Shown in pieces: positions 46,337 through 56,275 of a stretch of 64,000 nucleotides of DNA. The translations under genes and the position numbers were made by a program. The notes beneath the pieces are model-generated. The model did not search any database and was not told the DNA's origin. It saw only the letters and a list, made by a program, of their open reading frames with translations. This DNA comes from an uncultured Dorea sp. (lineage in GTDB: Bacteria > Bacillota > Clostridia > Lachnospirales > Lachnospiraceae). The DNA lies in assembly GCA_910577685.1 (NCBI GenBank), contig CAJTOH010000010.1, forward strand, positions 1 through 64,000. The letters are read 5' to 3'. The first letter of the stretch is position 1. Each line of letters starts with the position of its first letter.

Positions 46337-47374
46337 TTGCCAAATACACTGCAGACATATTTTCCAATGCTGCAAAGCCGGGAAGAAATCTTAGAAAAAA
46401 TCCACAAAAATCAATCATTAGAAAATATATTTCAGAACTGGGAAGAGAATCGAAAACAAGAGTTTTTAGATTTCTGTACAGGCGCAAAGGGAGTGAAGAT
46501 GCTCTACGATTTCTGCGTCAAATCTATCTTAGATCCGGAAGTTTATCCCCAACGAATTGAAGAACTGATTTCGTTATTATTAGGCAAAAAAGTAAAACTC
46601 CTAAAAGTCCTTCCCACCGACAATACACGCATTTCCAATGAAACCTCTCTGCTCATCATGGACTTTCTGGTGCAATTAGAAGATAACAGCATTATCAACG
46701 TAGAAATACAAAAAGTGGGGTATGCATTCCCCGGACAAAGAAGCGCTTGTTATTCAGCCGACTTGCTGTTACGACAGTATCGGCAGGTACGAAACCAGTC
46801 ACCAGAAACCAGCTTCTCTTACAAGAAAATATCTAATGTCTACACCATTGTATTCTTTGAAAAAAGCACCTCGGAATTCCACAAATATCCTAATAAATAT
46901 ATTCACAAATTCCAACAGAAATCAAATACAGGATTAAAACTCAACCTCTTGCAAAATTTTATATTCGTAGCGCTTGACATTTATAAAGAAAACCATCAAA
47001 ATAAAGCTATAAAGAAACGGCTGGACGGTTGGCTCACGTTTCTAAGCAGCGATAATCCGGAGGATATTATTGCATTAATAGAAAAGTATCCAAATTTCAA
47101 GTCTATGTATGCGCAAATCTACGAAATTTGCCAGAATATTGAGAAGGTGATGGAAATGTTTTCAAAAGAATTATACGAATTAGACCGGAATACAGTGCAA
47201 TATATGATTGATGAACTGCAAGAGGAGAACCGGCGATGGAAAGAAGAAAATAAGCGCTGGAAAGAAAAGGGTAGATATTGGAGTGAAGAAAATAAACGCC
47301 AACTTGAAGAAAACCAACATCTGAAAGCAGAAATCGAACATCTCAAAAAGGAGATGGAAAAGATTCGTAATTAA
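46337..47374 (+). CDS. Rpn family / PDDEXK_2 nuclease-transposase-like protein
   Basis: 345 aa. TTG start with AAGGAGTG 7 bases upstream. The central core LIMDFLVQLEDNSIINVEIQ carries the D...ExQ motif of PD-(D/E)XK (PDDEXK_2/Rpn) nucleases, followed by RSACYSADLLLRQY. The last 50 residues are seven near-exact heptads (EENRRWK, EENKRWK, EKGRYWS, EENKRQL, EENQHLK, AEIEHLK, KEMEKIR), a coiled-coil tail. Rpn proteins promote RecA-independent recombination and are widely copied; other work links them to phage defence. AT-rich, inside the island. Confidence 0.82.
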   Translation: MPNTLQTYFPMLQSREEILEKIHKNQSLENIFQNWEENRKQEFLDFCTGAKGVKMLYDFCVKSILDPEVYPQRIEELISLLLGKKVKLLKVLPTDNTRISNETSLLIMDFLVQLEDNSIINVEIQKVGYAFPGQRSACYSADLLLRQYRQVRNQSPETSFSYKKISNVYTIVFFEKSTSEFHKYPNKYIHKFQQKSNTGLKLNLLQNFIFVALDIYKENHQNKAIKKRLDGWLTFLSSDNPEDIIALIEKYPNFKSMYAQIYEICQNIEKVMEMFSKELYELDRNTVQYMIDELQEENRRWKEENKRWKEKGRYWSEENKRQLEENQHLKAEIEHLKKEMEKIRN

Positions 47375-47450
47375 TAGCATAATCACCGGCATATTTGCAG
47401 CAATACTACGGACAAGGCTCCTCGTAATCCTATGCGGCAACCTCCTCGTA

Positions 47451-47804
47451 ATGCGTTTAGTAGAACTGTGCCGCAACGAACTGCCAAAATACCAAAAATG
47501 GTATCAGCAAATCGATTACCGCCACTTAGAAGACGCCGGCTTTTCCACCAAAAACCTGAGCGTCATCGGCGTGTCAGGAGGCTACGACGGATTTTACGGC
47601 ACATACATATCTCTAATTGACCTGGAAAACATACTACAGCCTCTATCCTATGCGATGCCTCCTGCTCAGCTTGAAAATATTAGACGCCATCACCTCGGCA
47701 ATGGCTCCTTATGCAGAGGCAGAATTCTTCGTGCTTTTTGGCAACTTGAAGTTGCGGTACCACTTTTACTCTATGTAATGCTTTTCCATACAGAAAATAT
47801 TTAA
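47451..47804 (+). CDS. Hypothetical protein or degraded gene
   Basis: 117 aa, family not recognised. The frame is open back into the end of the Rpn gene (no start other than the ATG at 47451, which has no good ribosome site). The middle part (PKYQKWYQQIDYRHLEDAGF, then NLSVIGVSGGYDGFYGTY) reads like protein; the last 35 residues look like unrelated sequence. Likely a remnant. The following 47805-48024 stretch holds no gene that I can see. Confidence 0.3.
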   Translation: MRLVELCRNELPKYQKWYQQIDYRHLEDAGFSTKNLSVIGVSGGYDGFYGTYISLIDLENILQPLSYAMPPAQLENIRRHHLGNGSLCRGRILRAFWQLEVAVPLLLYVMLFHTENI

Positions 47805-48024
47805 TCTCTTACGGGGTTAATTCTCCGTATCTTACTATGGAGAAGTCTATTTATGTACGTCAATTCAATCTTTCAAAAAAGAACTGCCATATAACTGGCT
47901 GTCTTTTGGTCTTTAGCTTCTTTGGTTCGGAATAGTGTGGTGCTGGCGGTCTATCTCTTGTTTTCGGTTGCTTGCTTCTTTACCGTACATGAGCATTTAC
48001 TGAGGGTATGTTATAATAATCGCC

Positions 48025-49182
48025 TTATGTACGGGAACCTTCCGTATTTTTCATGCGCACGGACAAGAGCAGTCCCAAAACGTTAATTGCAATCCCCAGC
48101 ATAAACGGCAATTTGCTGCCAATCTCATACGCCACTCCGCCTAATAGAGCGCCTATACCGGAAGATACCAGACTCACACTGCCAATCATCCCCCAGAATT
48201 TGTCCACCTCTTCGTCCGTAAAATTCACGAACACATATGAGTTCGCCGCATTATTCAGTATGGATGCAAGGCCTCCAAATATGACCGCAAAAGTAAATAT
48301 ATAGACATTAGAACTGCAATACATACACGCTATGACAATAAAAATGACAATATCCAACTGAAACATCCTCTTTTTATTATATTTATCTACAATCATTCCA
48401 CCTACAATTGCCAGCACCGACGTTATCACTGTAGATGTAGAAAACAGAAAAAATATACCGTTTTCCTGAATCCCAATATCCTTTGCCGCAAGAGGGACAT
48501 ACTCTGCACATTCAGCCCCGATTCCCAGAATAAAGGTAACGGCAAGATAATAAACCAGCTCCTTGCTTACGCCTGCATGCTTTCATTTTTCCTTCTTTCC
48601 GGTTGTTTCCTCTTCATCCCGGCCTTCTGGTTTCTTCCGGGCCTTTTTATCAATATAGCTTACCGTAACATATATAACGGCAAAAATGCAGAAATAAAAT
48701 ATCCATATTACATTGGTATTATCACTGATTCCCTTTATAACACCTACGATAAACAACCCCAGAAAACATCCTGCATACAGAAAAACATCACGGATTCCAA
48801 AGACCTTTCCTACATGCTCTTTTCCCGCCTCTTTTCCAAGCAGCGGATTTAAAATAACATTCAATACGCTGGTTGTAATGATTACCATCGAAAGTCCTGT
48901 TAATACGATTAATGTAGGAAGGCGGTTCAAAAATATGAGCATAACCGCCAGATCCACAAGCAGCCATATTTTCAGGCAATTCATCTTCTTTTTTATTGGC
49001 CACATGGAAATCGGAATGATGACAAGCGCCCGCATGACTTTCGTGAAAGACAGCAATCCGCCGTACAGCCCCATGTTAATATCAAGCTTTTTAAAATATA
49101 AAGGGATTACGATATCTATACTATCTGATATCATAAAATATAAGAAAAAAACGGCAAACATAACCGGCACATTTTTATTCAT
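48025..49182 (-). pseudogene. MFS transporter interrupted by an in-frame TGA
   Basis: Twelve-TM major facilitator in one reading frame. The N-terminal half (six TMs) starts at about 49182 (MNKNVPVMFAVFFLYFM) and ends at TGA 48585-48583 within the hydrophilic central loop (EEETTGKKEK-stop-KHAGVSKEL). The frame then continues with no shift through six more TMs to 48025. One base change explains it. The start is uncertain: the frame is open to 49335 without a ribosome site. Substrate unknown. The two halves might be made separately, but no ribosome site precedes the second. Confidence 0.75.
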
Positions 49183-49494
49183 TGACTTGTTCTTTAGATT
49201 ATTATGAACATTATATGTACAAACCGGGCTTCCGTCAACCACCAAACCCGTCGGCGGCAATTTTATCAACTTCCACTTTACCCACCCTTCTTTACATGAT
49301 ATAATCATATCATTCGGAGAGCAGGTATTTGTCAATATACGTTAGCTTTCCGCCAACTAAATATTTTACCTCGGTATTCTATACATCATTTCTGCAATAT
49401 CTATTACCATACATGATGTATCTGTTGGCAAAATCCAACAAAACCAGACCGACTTGGCAAGATATGAAAATATAACTACCAGGAGGAAGCAAGA

Positions 49495-50283
49495 ATGATT
49501 ACGATGGAACACGTATGCAAATCGTACAAGATTGCAAAAAGAAACGCAGGCTTTCGCGCTGCCTGTAAAGCGCTTTTCCAGAGGGAGCATGAACTCATCC
49601 ATGCCCTGAACGACGTATCCTTCACCATCGGCGACGGTGAGATGGTGGGCTACATCGGTCCAAATGGAGCCGGAAAAAGCTCCACAATCAAAATTCTAAG
49701 CGGAATATTGACCCCTGACAGCGGAACCGTCCTCGTGGACGGACGCATCCCCCATAAGAACCGAATCCGGCACGTCCGGGAAATCGGCGTCGTGTTCGGA
49801 CAGCGTTCCCAGTTATGGTGGGACGTCCCTGTCATAGATTCTTTTGAATTATTGAAGGACATCTATTCCATCCCAGATTCCCAATATAGGCAGAGCCTCG
49901 AAGAGCTTACCGAATTACTGAACTTGAAGGAACTTCTGCGTTCCCCCACGAGGCAGCTCTCCCTCGGACAGCGGATGCGCTGCGAAATTGCCGCTTCCCT
50001 GCTGCACCGACCGCGCATCCTGTTCTTGGACGAGCCGACCATCGGGCTTGACGCAGTGTCTAAACTGGCAGTCCGCGACTTTATCTTACAACAGAATCAA
50101 AACCATAAAACTACTGTGATTCTCACCACCCATGATATGCAGGACATCGAAGCCCTGACAAGCCGCATCATCCTCATCGGAAAGGGAAGGCTTCTGCTGG
50201 ACGGCACAATCGACGATATTAAAAAGGGCGGCGAAAGTATCGACGAAACGGTAGCACAGCTTTACCGCTCCTATGATATTTAG
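49495..50283 (+). CDS. ABC-2 type transporter ATP-binding protein
   Basis: 262 aa. Walker A GPNGAGKSS, Q-loop VVFGQRSQLWWD (typical of the ABC-2 subgroup working with ABC2_membrane_6 permeases), signature LSLGQRMRCEIAAS, Walker B LFLDEPTIGLD, H-loop TTHD. GGAGGAAG before ATG. First gene of a three-gene exporter; the substrate is unknown (related systems move drugs, lipids or polysaccharide). Confidence 0.92.
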   Translation: MITMEHVCKSYKIAKRNAGFRAACKALFQREHELIHALNDVSFTIGDGEMVGYIGPNGAGKSSTIKILSGILTPDSGTVLVDGRIPHKNRIRHVREIGVVFGQRSQLWWDVPVIDSFELLKDIYSIPDSQYRQSLEELTELLNLKELLRSPTRQLSLGQRMRCEIAASLLHRPRILFLDEPTIGLDAVSKLAVRDFILQQNQNHKTTVILTTHDMQDIEALTSRIILIGKGRLLLDGTIDDIKKGGESIDETVAQLYRSYDI

Positions 50284-50301
50284 GAAGGGGGCATATTAGG
50301 A

Positions 50302-51105
50302 ATGAAAAAATATCTATCCTTTTTCCGGCTAAGATTTTCAATGGGATTGCAATACCGCGCCGCCGCATTTGGCGGGATTGTGACCCAGTTTGTATGGGGA
50401 CTTATGGAAATCATGATCTTCCGCGCCTTTTACCGCGCCGATCCGGGATCTTTTCCCATGAGTTTTTCCGCCGCGGCTTCGTACATCTGGCTGCAGCAGG
50501 CGTTTCTCGCCCTGTTCGCGCCCTGGTTGATGGAACAGGAAATTTTTAACTCCATCGTAAACGGAAACGTCGTTTATGAATTATGCCGGCCGCTCAGCAT
50601 CTACAATATGTGGTTTTCCCGCAGTATCGCAACGCGCCTGTCAAAAGCTGTTTTGAGATGTTTCCCTATCCTTGGAATCGCCGTATTCCTCCCCCGCCCT
50701 TACGGAATTGTACCTCCCGCAAGCCGGCTTCATTTTATTCTGTTTCTGGCGGCCTTAATTCTGGGACTGGCAATGGCCGTATCCTTCTGCGTCTTAATCT
50801 ACATGCTGGCGTTTTTCACCATATCGCCTCAGGGACTGCAGATGATATTCATCACACTGACTGATTTCTTGGGCGGCGGAATCATCCCGCTTCCATTCTT
50901 CCCGGAGAAAATGCGGCAGTTCATAGAACTTTTGCCTTTTGCGGCTACACAGAACGTTCCTCTGCGTATCTATAGCGGGAGCATGACGTTTCCGGAAATC
51001 CAAAAAGCAATCCTCCTGCAGCTCTTCTGGCTCGTGACCGTCACGGCAGTCGGGAAGCTTCTCTGCCTTGCGGCTCAGAAACGTGTGACTGTGCAGGGCG
51101 GTTGA
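50302..51105 (+). CDS. ABC-2 type permease 1
   Basis: 267 aa, about six TMs. The family segment AFFTISPQGLQMIFITLTDFLGGGIIPLPFFPE and GNVVYELCRPLSIY mark it as an ABC2_membrane_6-type permease. It starts 18 bp after the ATPase with GGAAGGGGG upstream. Confidence 0.9.
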   Translation: MKKYLSFFRLRFSMGLQYRAAAFGGIVTQFVWGLMEIMIFRAFYRADPGSFPMSFSAAASYIWLQQAFLALFAPWLMEQEIFNSIVNGNVVYELCRPLSIYNMWFSRSIATRLSKAVLRCFPILGIAVFLPRPYGIVPPASRLHFILFLAALILGLAMAVSFCVLIYMLAFFTISPQGLQMIFITLTDFLGGGIIPLPFFPEKMRQFIELLPFAATQNVPLRIYSGSMTFPEIQKAILLQLFWLVTVTAVGKLLCLAAQKRVTVQGG

Positions 51106-51161
51106 TTATGCATCGCGGGCAATGCATAAATTCATTCGATACAAAAAACATTTCATAAGAT

Positions 51162-51959
51162 ATGAAAGGAGGCAGGAATACAATGCGGCTTTATTTTTAT
51201 TATGTATCCGTCAATATCCGAAGTACGATGCAGTATAAGGCTTCGTTTATACTGACGGCGATTGGGCAGTTCTTAGTGTCGTTTACCATATTTCTGGGAA
51301 TATTTTTTATGTTCCAAAGATTTTCCAAAGTAGAAGGGTTTACCTACAGCGAAGTGCTGTTATGTTTTGCAATCATGCTGATGGAATTCTCCCTTGCGGA
51401 AATGTTCGCCAGAGGGTTCGACCAGTTCTCCGGCATGGTAAAGACCGGGGAATTCGACCGTATACTGGTTCGTCCCCGGAATGAAATTATTCAGGTACTG
51501 GGAAGCAAATTTGAACTCACACGTATTGGGAGGATGATGCAGGCAGTCGTGATGTTTATCTATGGAATTGTAAAAAGTGAGATTACATGGAACTTTTCGA
51601 AGATTCTTACCGTCGTCTTCATGCTGGCGGGCGGAACCGCAGTCTTTACCGCCCTGTTTCTGATCTATGCGGCGTTATGCTTCTTTACGCTGGACGGGTT
51701 GGAGTTCATGAATATATTTACGGACGGAGCAAGAGAATTCGGGAAATATCCGGTTGGCGTATACGGAGAAAAGGTTCTGTTATTTACGACGTTTTTGATT
51801 CCTTACGCGCTGGTACAATATTATCCTCTCCTGTATATTCTGGGACGAAGGACAGAATTGGTATATATGTTCCTGCCGCTTCTGGCCTGTTGGTTTCTTG
51901 TTCCTGCGCTTTTATTCTGGAAATTTGGAGTGAGGCATTATAAATCGAGCGGATCCTGA
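51162..51959 (+). CDS. ABC-2 type permease 2
   Basis: 265 aa, six TMs; paralogue of the previous permease. Seen: ARGFDQFSGMVKTGEFDRILVRP and EFGKYPVGVYGEKV, both typical of this family. It probably pairs with permease 1. GAAAGGAGG upstream. The ATG at 51183 is a second possible start. Confidence 0.9.
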   Translation: MKGGRNTMRLYFYYVSVNIRSTMQYKASFILTAIGQFLVSFTIFLGIFFMFQRFSKVEGFTYSEVLLCFAIMLMEFSLAEMFARGFDQFSGMVKTGEFDRILVRPRNEIIQVLGSKFELTRIGRMMQAVVMFIYGIVKSEITWNFSKILTVVFMLAGGTAVFTALFLIYAALCFFTLDGLEFMNIFTDGAREFGKYPVGVYGEKVLLFTTFLIPYALVQYYPLLYILGRRTELVYMFLPLLACWFLVPALLFWKFGVRHYKSSGS

Positions 51960-52050
51960 TTTTGCAGCCCATTCTTCCGGATATCCTCCCGTCTTTCTCC
52001 TCTTCGGCAGACAGGTGGATATCCAAATACTATTTCTCTCTAAACAGACG

Positions 52051-52851
52051 TTATGATTTTGATTTTACTGAACGGGCAGAAAGGTAATAAGCCGTTCCGA
52101 AAGTCATATCGTTGCAATTACATCCTAATTTCTCCATGGCTTTTTTTATTTCATGTTTACGCTCGTCTAATTCCGTACCATTTACGGAATCCCAAACGCC
52201 CTGAACCGTACCGTCAAATTTGTCATAGGGGATCCCCATTCCAACCTCGTCTTCTCCCCATCTTGCAAGAAATCTTGTACCGGAACACATCAATGAAAGG
52301 TTCATCCTCCCCGTCTCCATGGGAGCAGCCGTACACTCGATACAAAGAGCCTGATTCCCGGAAAGGCTCACCTGCGGCTGTAAACCATATGTACAGGTAT
52401 ATCCCTGCACAAGCCTCATCATTTCTCTTGCTCTTCCAACTACAATAACTACGTCCGGGTCCACTTCAAATTTTTGCAGCGGCTTAACGACGATTCCATA
52501 TGGCTGGCTGTCTATCATTTTAACCTGTCTATTGGTCTCTCTCGCAATCTCAGGGTCTGCGAAAAGTCCTAATTGACATCCTTCCCTCCCGTCATAAAAC
52601 TCTTGGGAAGGCTTTTCAAACCCCAATGCCCTTGTGCTGCCGGAACATCCGGAATTTTCTTTTGTGAATTTAATACTATGACCAAGTCCCGCGCTTCGAA
52701 CCGAGACGCAGTACTCCAGAGGCGCGATCAACTCCTGCGCTTCGATCTTATCATATTCTTCCTTCGTATCCACAAGCTTTACTCCAACGGGCTGACGGGC
52801 TAACCGCAGCAATGCCATTAACTTTGCCGCAGATGTTTCTCTGTTTTCCAT
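52051..52851 (-). CDS. DUF169 family protein
   Basis: 266 aa, cytosolic, function unknown. Recognised from LLRLARQPVGVKLVDTKEEYD at the N terminus, the Cys-containing NSGCSGSTRALGF, and the core CIECTAAPMETGRMNLSLMCSGTRFL; the last block is GMGIPYDKFDG. Last gene of the seven-gene operon and 31 bp after the DUF4418 gene. DUF169 proteins are often found in anaerobes near redox or cofactor genes; a binding role for a small ligand is a guess. Confidence 0.82.
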   Translation of the reverse strand: MENRETSAAKLMALLRLARQPVGVKLVDTKEEYDKIEAQELIAPLEYCVSVRSAGLGHSIKFTKENSGCSGSTRALGFEKPSQEFYDGREGCQLGLFADPEIARETNRQVKMIDSQPYGIVVKPLQKFEVDPDVVIVVGRAREMMRLVQGYTCTYGLQPQVSLSGNQALCIECTAAPMETGRMNLSLMCSGTRFLARWGEDEVGMGIPYDKFDGTVQGVWDSVNGTELDERKHEIKKAMEKLGCNCNDMTFGTAYYLSARSVKSKS

Positions 52852-52882
52852 GATTTTATTCTCCTTTTCCTGCTATTTTGTC

Positions 52883-53287
52883 CTAAACCTGTTTGTCCGG
52901 ATTATATAAGGCTAAAAGTCCGGATAACGTAACCAAAACTCCAAGAGCCCTTATCCACCAAACCGTTATATGGCAGCTCATTTCCGGAGCCGCACAGATC
53001 TTCATGCCGCCTATTCTTTCTATCGTCATAAAGACCGTCAAAATTCCCGATACCATAAGCAGCAGAGGCGAAATCCTTTTCGAACATAACCCGTCTATCC
53101 CGATTGCAATCCACATAACAGACATTACAAGTGACGGTACTTTTAAATAAAAGCAGCCCATATGTACTTCTTTTCCGCTTACCGTTTCCAACATCCCTTT
53201 ACATGGCGCCGCCCATCCATAGACAGCCGCGGTCATCAAAATTGCTGCCGCCATAGGAATTATAAGCAAAAGTTTTTTATTTTTCAT
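52883..53287 (-). CDS. DUF4418 family membrane protein
   Basis: 134 aa, four TMs (about 5-25, 51-70, 74-92, 108-127). Conserved Cys and His residues lie at the outer ends: APCKGM, MGCFYLKVP, and ICAAPEMSCHITVWW. They could bind a metal or be disulfide-linked. DUF4418 genes often adjoin FtsX/LolD-type ABC genes, as here. It follows the SsuA-like gene by 5 bp. Confidence 0.82.
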   Translation of the reverse strand: MKNKKLLLIIPMAAAILMTAAVYGWAAPCKGMLETVSGKEVHMGCFYLKVPSLVMSVMWIAIGIDGLCSKRISPLLLMVSGILTVFMTIERIGGMKICAAPEMSCHITVWWIRALGVLVTLSGLLALYNPDKQV

Positions 53288-53292
53288 GGCAA

Positions 53293-54315
53293 TTATTCAG
53301 CTTCTCCTACGTTTACAAAAACATTTTCCGCTAATTCTTCCGCAGATTTATTCAAAGTTATAATCTCAAGGTCAATCAAATCCTGAGTAACGTCTACAAA
53401 GGATTCCTTTGCATCTTCATACTTTAATTCATAGCGATAACTCTCCAGAAGTTTTCCATTAAATTCATAGTCCTCATCAGCGATATATCCTTCCTCATAG
53501 CAGAGTTTTGCAGCCTCCACAGGATTCTCAGAAATATAGTCGCATGCCATAGAAAGGGCTTCTACATACCGCTTTGCCACCTCCGGATGTTCTTCTACAA
53601 GAGAATTGCTGAAACCAAACACGCAGCAATACTCATCTTTGGTCATCTCGTCTTCCGCCTGATTAAAGATTAAATGATTTCCTTCATATTCTGACACGAT
53701 CGATGCATATGGATCCCAAGAAACAAATGCTTCCACCTGCCCTTCCTGCAGCGCCGTAGCCAGATCCGCATTATTAAATACCTGCAGGTTTACATCCGTT
53801 ACCGCAATATCGTGGGCGGTGAGCATACGCTGCAGCAGGATTGCCGGGTCTGAGCCCATACCTCCGGGAATTCCCACGTTTTTTCCCTTTAAATCGTCAA
53901 TACTCTCAATCCCCGACGCATCGGTAGCCACTACGTTAATACAGCCGAAATGTGCGCCGCCTACAACAGTCATCTCATATCCATTCGCAATTCTCTGGAT
54001 AAATGTAGGAAGAAGTCCATAATTAATATCATTCTTTCCGCCTGCCATGGCATCCCACTGGTTCTCCGAATTAGTGTACTCGTACTTTACCCCGCAATCT
54101 TCCATATACCCGTTAATCATTGCAATAAAAATCGGAGCGCTGCACAGCGCAGGACCCTGTGCAATCTTTACCACATAGTCATCCTCTCCGCTGTCAGTTC
54201 CTGCTTCCGCCGCCTGATCTTTCTTTTTTTCCTCTTGTTTGCCTCCTGAACATCCCGCCATTAACGCCGCGGTCATGCTCAAAGCTAAAACAACAGACAA
54301 CACTCGTTTCTTCAT
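53293..54315 (-). CDS. ABC transporter substrate-binding lipoprotein (SsuA/TauA/nitrate type)
   Basis: 340 aa from the ATG at 54315 (AGGAGG 7 bases upstream). Lipobox LMAGC (Cys21). NMT1/SsuA-like fold: VKIAQGPALCSAPIFIAMINGY, NQWDAMAGGKNDINYG, VGIPGGMGSDPAILLQRML, EAFVSWDPYAS. Members bind sulfonates, taurine, thiamine precursors, riboflavin or other small organic ligands. Unusual: it lies between the LolD-like ATPase and DUF4418 genes, separate from its own permease and ATPase. Confidence 0.88.
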   Translation of the reverse strand: MKKRVLSVVLALSMTAALMAGCSGGKQEEKKKDQAAEAGTDSGEDDYVVKIAQGPALCSAPIFIAMINGYMEDCGVKYEYTNSENQWDAMAGGKNDINYGLLPTFIQRIANGYEMTVVGGAHFGCINVVATDASGIESIDDLKGKNVGIPGGMGSDPAILLQRMLTAHDIAVTDVNLQVFNNADLATALQEGQVEAFVSWDPYASIVSEYEGNHLIFNQAEDEMTKDEYCCVFGFSNSLVEEHPEVAKRYVEALSMACDYISENPVEAAKLCYEEGYIADEDYEFNGKLLESYRYELKYEDAKESFVDVTQDLIDLEIITLNKSAEELAENVFVNVGEAE

Positions 54316-54410
54316 TTCGTACCTCCTATTGATCATTGAAAAATAATATATTCTTAAACACGCCCCTCGGCATCCGCCGGAGTCCGGCGCGTATAAGACC
54401 TTTTCCCTCG

Positions 54411-55067
54411 CTATCTGCGCGTCATCTGTCCATCCGAGATAGAATATCTCACTGCCGCCGTATTAGACCACCTTGGGTCATGTGTAACCAAGATCAACGC
54501 TTTTTCCGGATCTATTTGTTTCTGTAAAAATTCCATGACCTTCTCAGCCCATTCGCAATCCAGATCATTGGTCGGCTCATCCGCCAGTATAATCCTGGGT
54601 CTTCGAATCAGAACGCACCCTGTCATAGCCCGCCTTTTCTGACCTCCGCTGAGATGCCCGGGCAGTTTACCGGCCTCTTCTTCCAGTCCAAGAATCTCTA
54701 TCATTTCATCGATATCCGCACGTTTATCATTTCCCAGTTTTCTGGCAAGAACCATATTTTCTCTCACTGTCAGCGCTTGCGCCATCTGTATATTCTGGAA
54801 CAGATAGCCGACGCATTTGCCGCGCCACTCTGAAAGCTCTCTGTCATGAAAGGAATAAATATCCTGTCCCTTATACGTCACTTTCCCTGTCGTTGGGGAA
54901 AGTAAACCGCCTAATATGAACAAAAGCGTACTCTTCCCGCTTCCCGAGACACCCTCTATAGACAGGTACTCGCCTCCCCCTACAACAAAGTCGGTGGTTT
55001 TTAATACCGGATTCCCTGTACCTGAATACGTTTTCGATACGCCTTCCAGTCTCATAAGTTCCATCAT
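54411..55067 (-). CDS. ABC transporter ATP-binding protein (LolD/MacB type)
   Basis: 218 aa. Walker A GVSGSGKST, Q-loop YLFQNIQMAQALT, signature LSGGQKRRAMTG (basic, slightly unusual), Walker B ILADEPTNDLD, H-loop VTHD. The start overlaps the FtsX stop (ATGA); GAGGAG lies just upstream. Pairs with the FtsX permease at 55064-56260. Confidence 0.9.
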   Translation of the reverse strand: MMELMRLEGVSKTYSGTGNPVLKTTDFVVGGGEYLSIEGVSGSGKSTLLFILGGLLSPTTGKVTYKGQDIYSFHDRELSEWRGKCVGYLFQNIQMAQALTVRENMVLARKLGNDKRADIDEMIEILGLEEEAGKLPGHLSGGQKRRAMTGCVLIRRPRIILADEPTNDLDCEWAEKVMEFLQKQIDPEKALILVTHDPRWSNTAAVRYSISDGQMTRR

Positions 55068-56260
55068 ATCTCTCCTCTTGTCATGGCTTCCTGAGGCGGC
55101 ATCCCCACTGCCTTGAATATTGGGAACACAGCCGAAATAACACTGATCCCCACAGCGGTCAGAACTCCGCCGCAAAAATGAACCGCAATAAATTGACTGC
55201 TCCATCCTGCAAGGGGTAATGTCATGTACTGCCGAACCCATTCCATCACAAACTCCGCCCCGATAAGCCCCATAATGCTCGCCGTAATTCCCGCGGCGGC
55301 CGCAACGGCTCCTATTTCAATCACAAACATTTTATAGATATCACTTTGCCGGACGCCGATGGATCGCAGATATCCTATTTCGCAATATCGGCTATGGACC
55401 AAAGACTGAATCTGCGAACCTAAAGCCGCAATACATAGCAAAAGAATTACAAGGACTGCTCCCGCCAGCAATCTAAAAAGCACGGAAATTTCACTCTGCA
55501 CAGTATCGGCAGTTGATGAAACCAGAACCTTCCTTGCCTCGACCCCTTCAATAGATTCTATGTATTTTTGCGGATCCGCCCCTTCCTTGAGTTCCACAAG
55601 CGCGCAGGTTATCAGCTCTTCCGGAGCCCTCCCCTGAAAATAATTCGGGGGAAAATTGACTTTTGCCAACTGCCTTAGCTGTTCCATTGACAGAAGGATT
55701 GAATCGTCCAGATAAGTTCCTGTGTTTTCCAGCACGCCTACTATTTGAACCGGCATATTTAAAATCAACGTGGTATCGCCCTCGATATCTACATTGCTTC
55801 CAAGAACTACTTCCTTCATATTCAAGCCGTCGATTTTTCCTTCTTTCAAGTAAGAACGTATTGTAACGTCCTCCTCCCAGTCAACACCGACCAGACGCAT
55901 CTCTTTTGTAACGGTACAGCATCCTTCCGTCGGCAGCGTCTGTAAATAAAACTGGCTCACAACCTTTTCTACATAGCCGTTCGACAGTTGTTCCGCTATC
56001 CCCGCATCCATGTATACGGACTGCGCAATCCCGGAATACAGCATTGACACATCGCTCAGTTCAGTCTCATAGGGATAAACCATTACATCCGCGCTCATCC
56101 GAACCCTGCTCAATTCCGTACCTTTTTTAGATACGTCATACGACGACCAGACGAGCACTACCGAAAAAACGCCTGCCAGGACGCAAAAAAATAGAGACCC
56201 CATCACTTTTGTCCGCCTGGTTATATTTTTCCAGGCAATTTCTAAGAATGTGACCCACAT
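55064..56260 (-). CDS. FtsX/MacB-type ABC permease
   Basis: 398 aa: N-terminal TM (about 19-39), a roughly 210-residue MacB-PCD-like ectodomain, then three TMs (about 265-290, 315-345, 365-390). The coupling segment RYCEIGYLRSIGVRQSDIYK is typical of FtsX. With the LolD-like ATPase it would export or release something at the membrane, not import. Confidence 0.9.
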   Translation of the reverse strand: MWVTFLEIAWKNITRRTKVMGSLFFCVLAGVFSVVLVWSSYDVSKKGTELSRVRMSADVMVYPYETELSDVSMLYSGIAQSVYMDAGIAEQLSNGYVEKVVSQFYLQTLPTEGCCTVTKEMRLVGVDWEEDVTIRSYLKEGKIDGLNMKEVVLGSNVDIEGDTTLILNMPVQIVGVLENTGTYLDDSILLSMEQLRQLAKVNFPPNYFQGRAPEELITCALVELKEGADPQKYIESIEGVEARKVLVSSTADTVQSEISVLFRLLAGAVLVILLLCIAALGSQIQSLVHSRYCEIGYLRSIGVRQSDIYKMFVIEIGAVAAAAGITASIMGLIGAEFVMEWVRQYMTLPLAGWSSQFIAVHFCGGVLTAVGISVISAVFPIFKAVGMPPQEAMTRGEI

Positions 56261-56275
56261 ACCTATTCTCTCCCC

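Noticed and set aside
48583..48585. In-frame TGA as selenocysteine in the MFS protein
   Set aside because: It lies in a variable hydrophilic loop, with no SECIS-like hairpin directly after it and no known selenoprotein of this family.
54411..55241. Longer start for the LolD-like ATPase
   Set aside because: The extra residues are antisense-like overlap with the FtsX gene; the ATP-binding domain begins right after the ATG at 55067, which overlaps the FtsX stop as ATGA.
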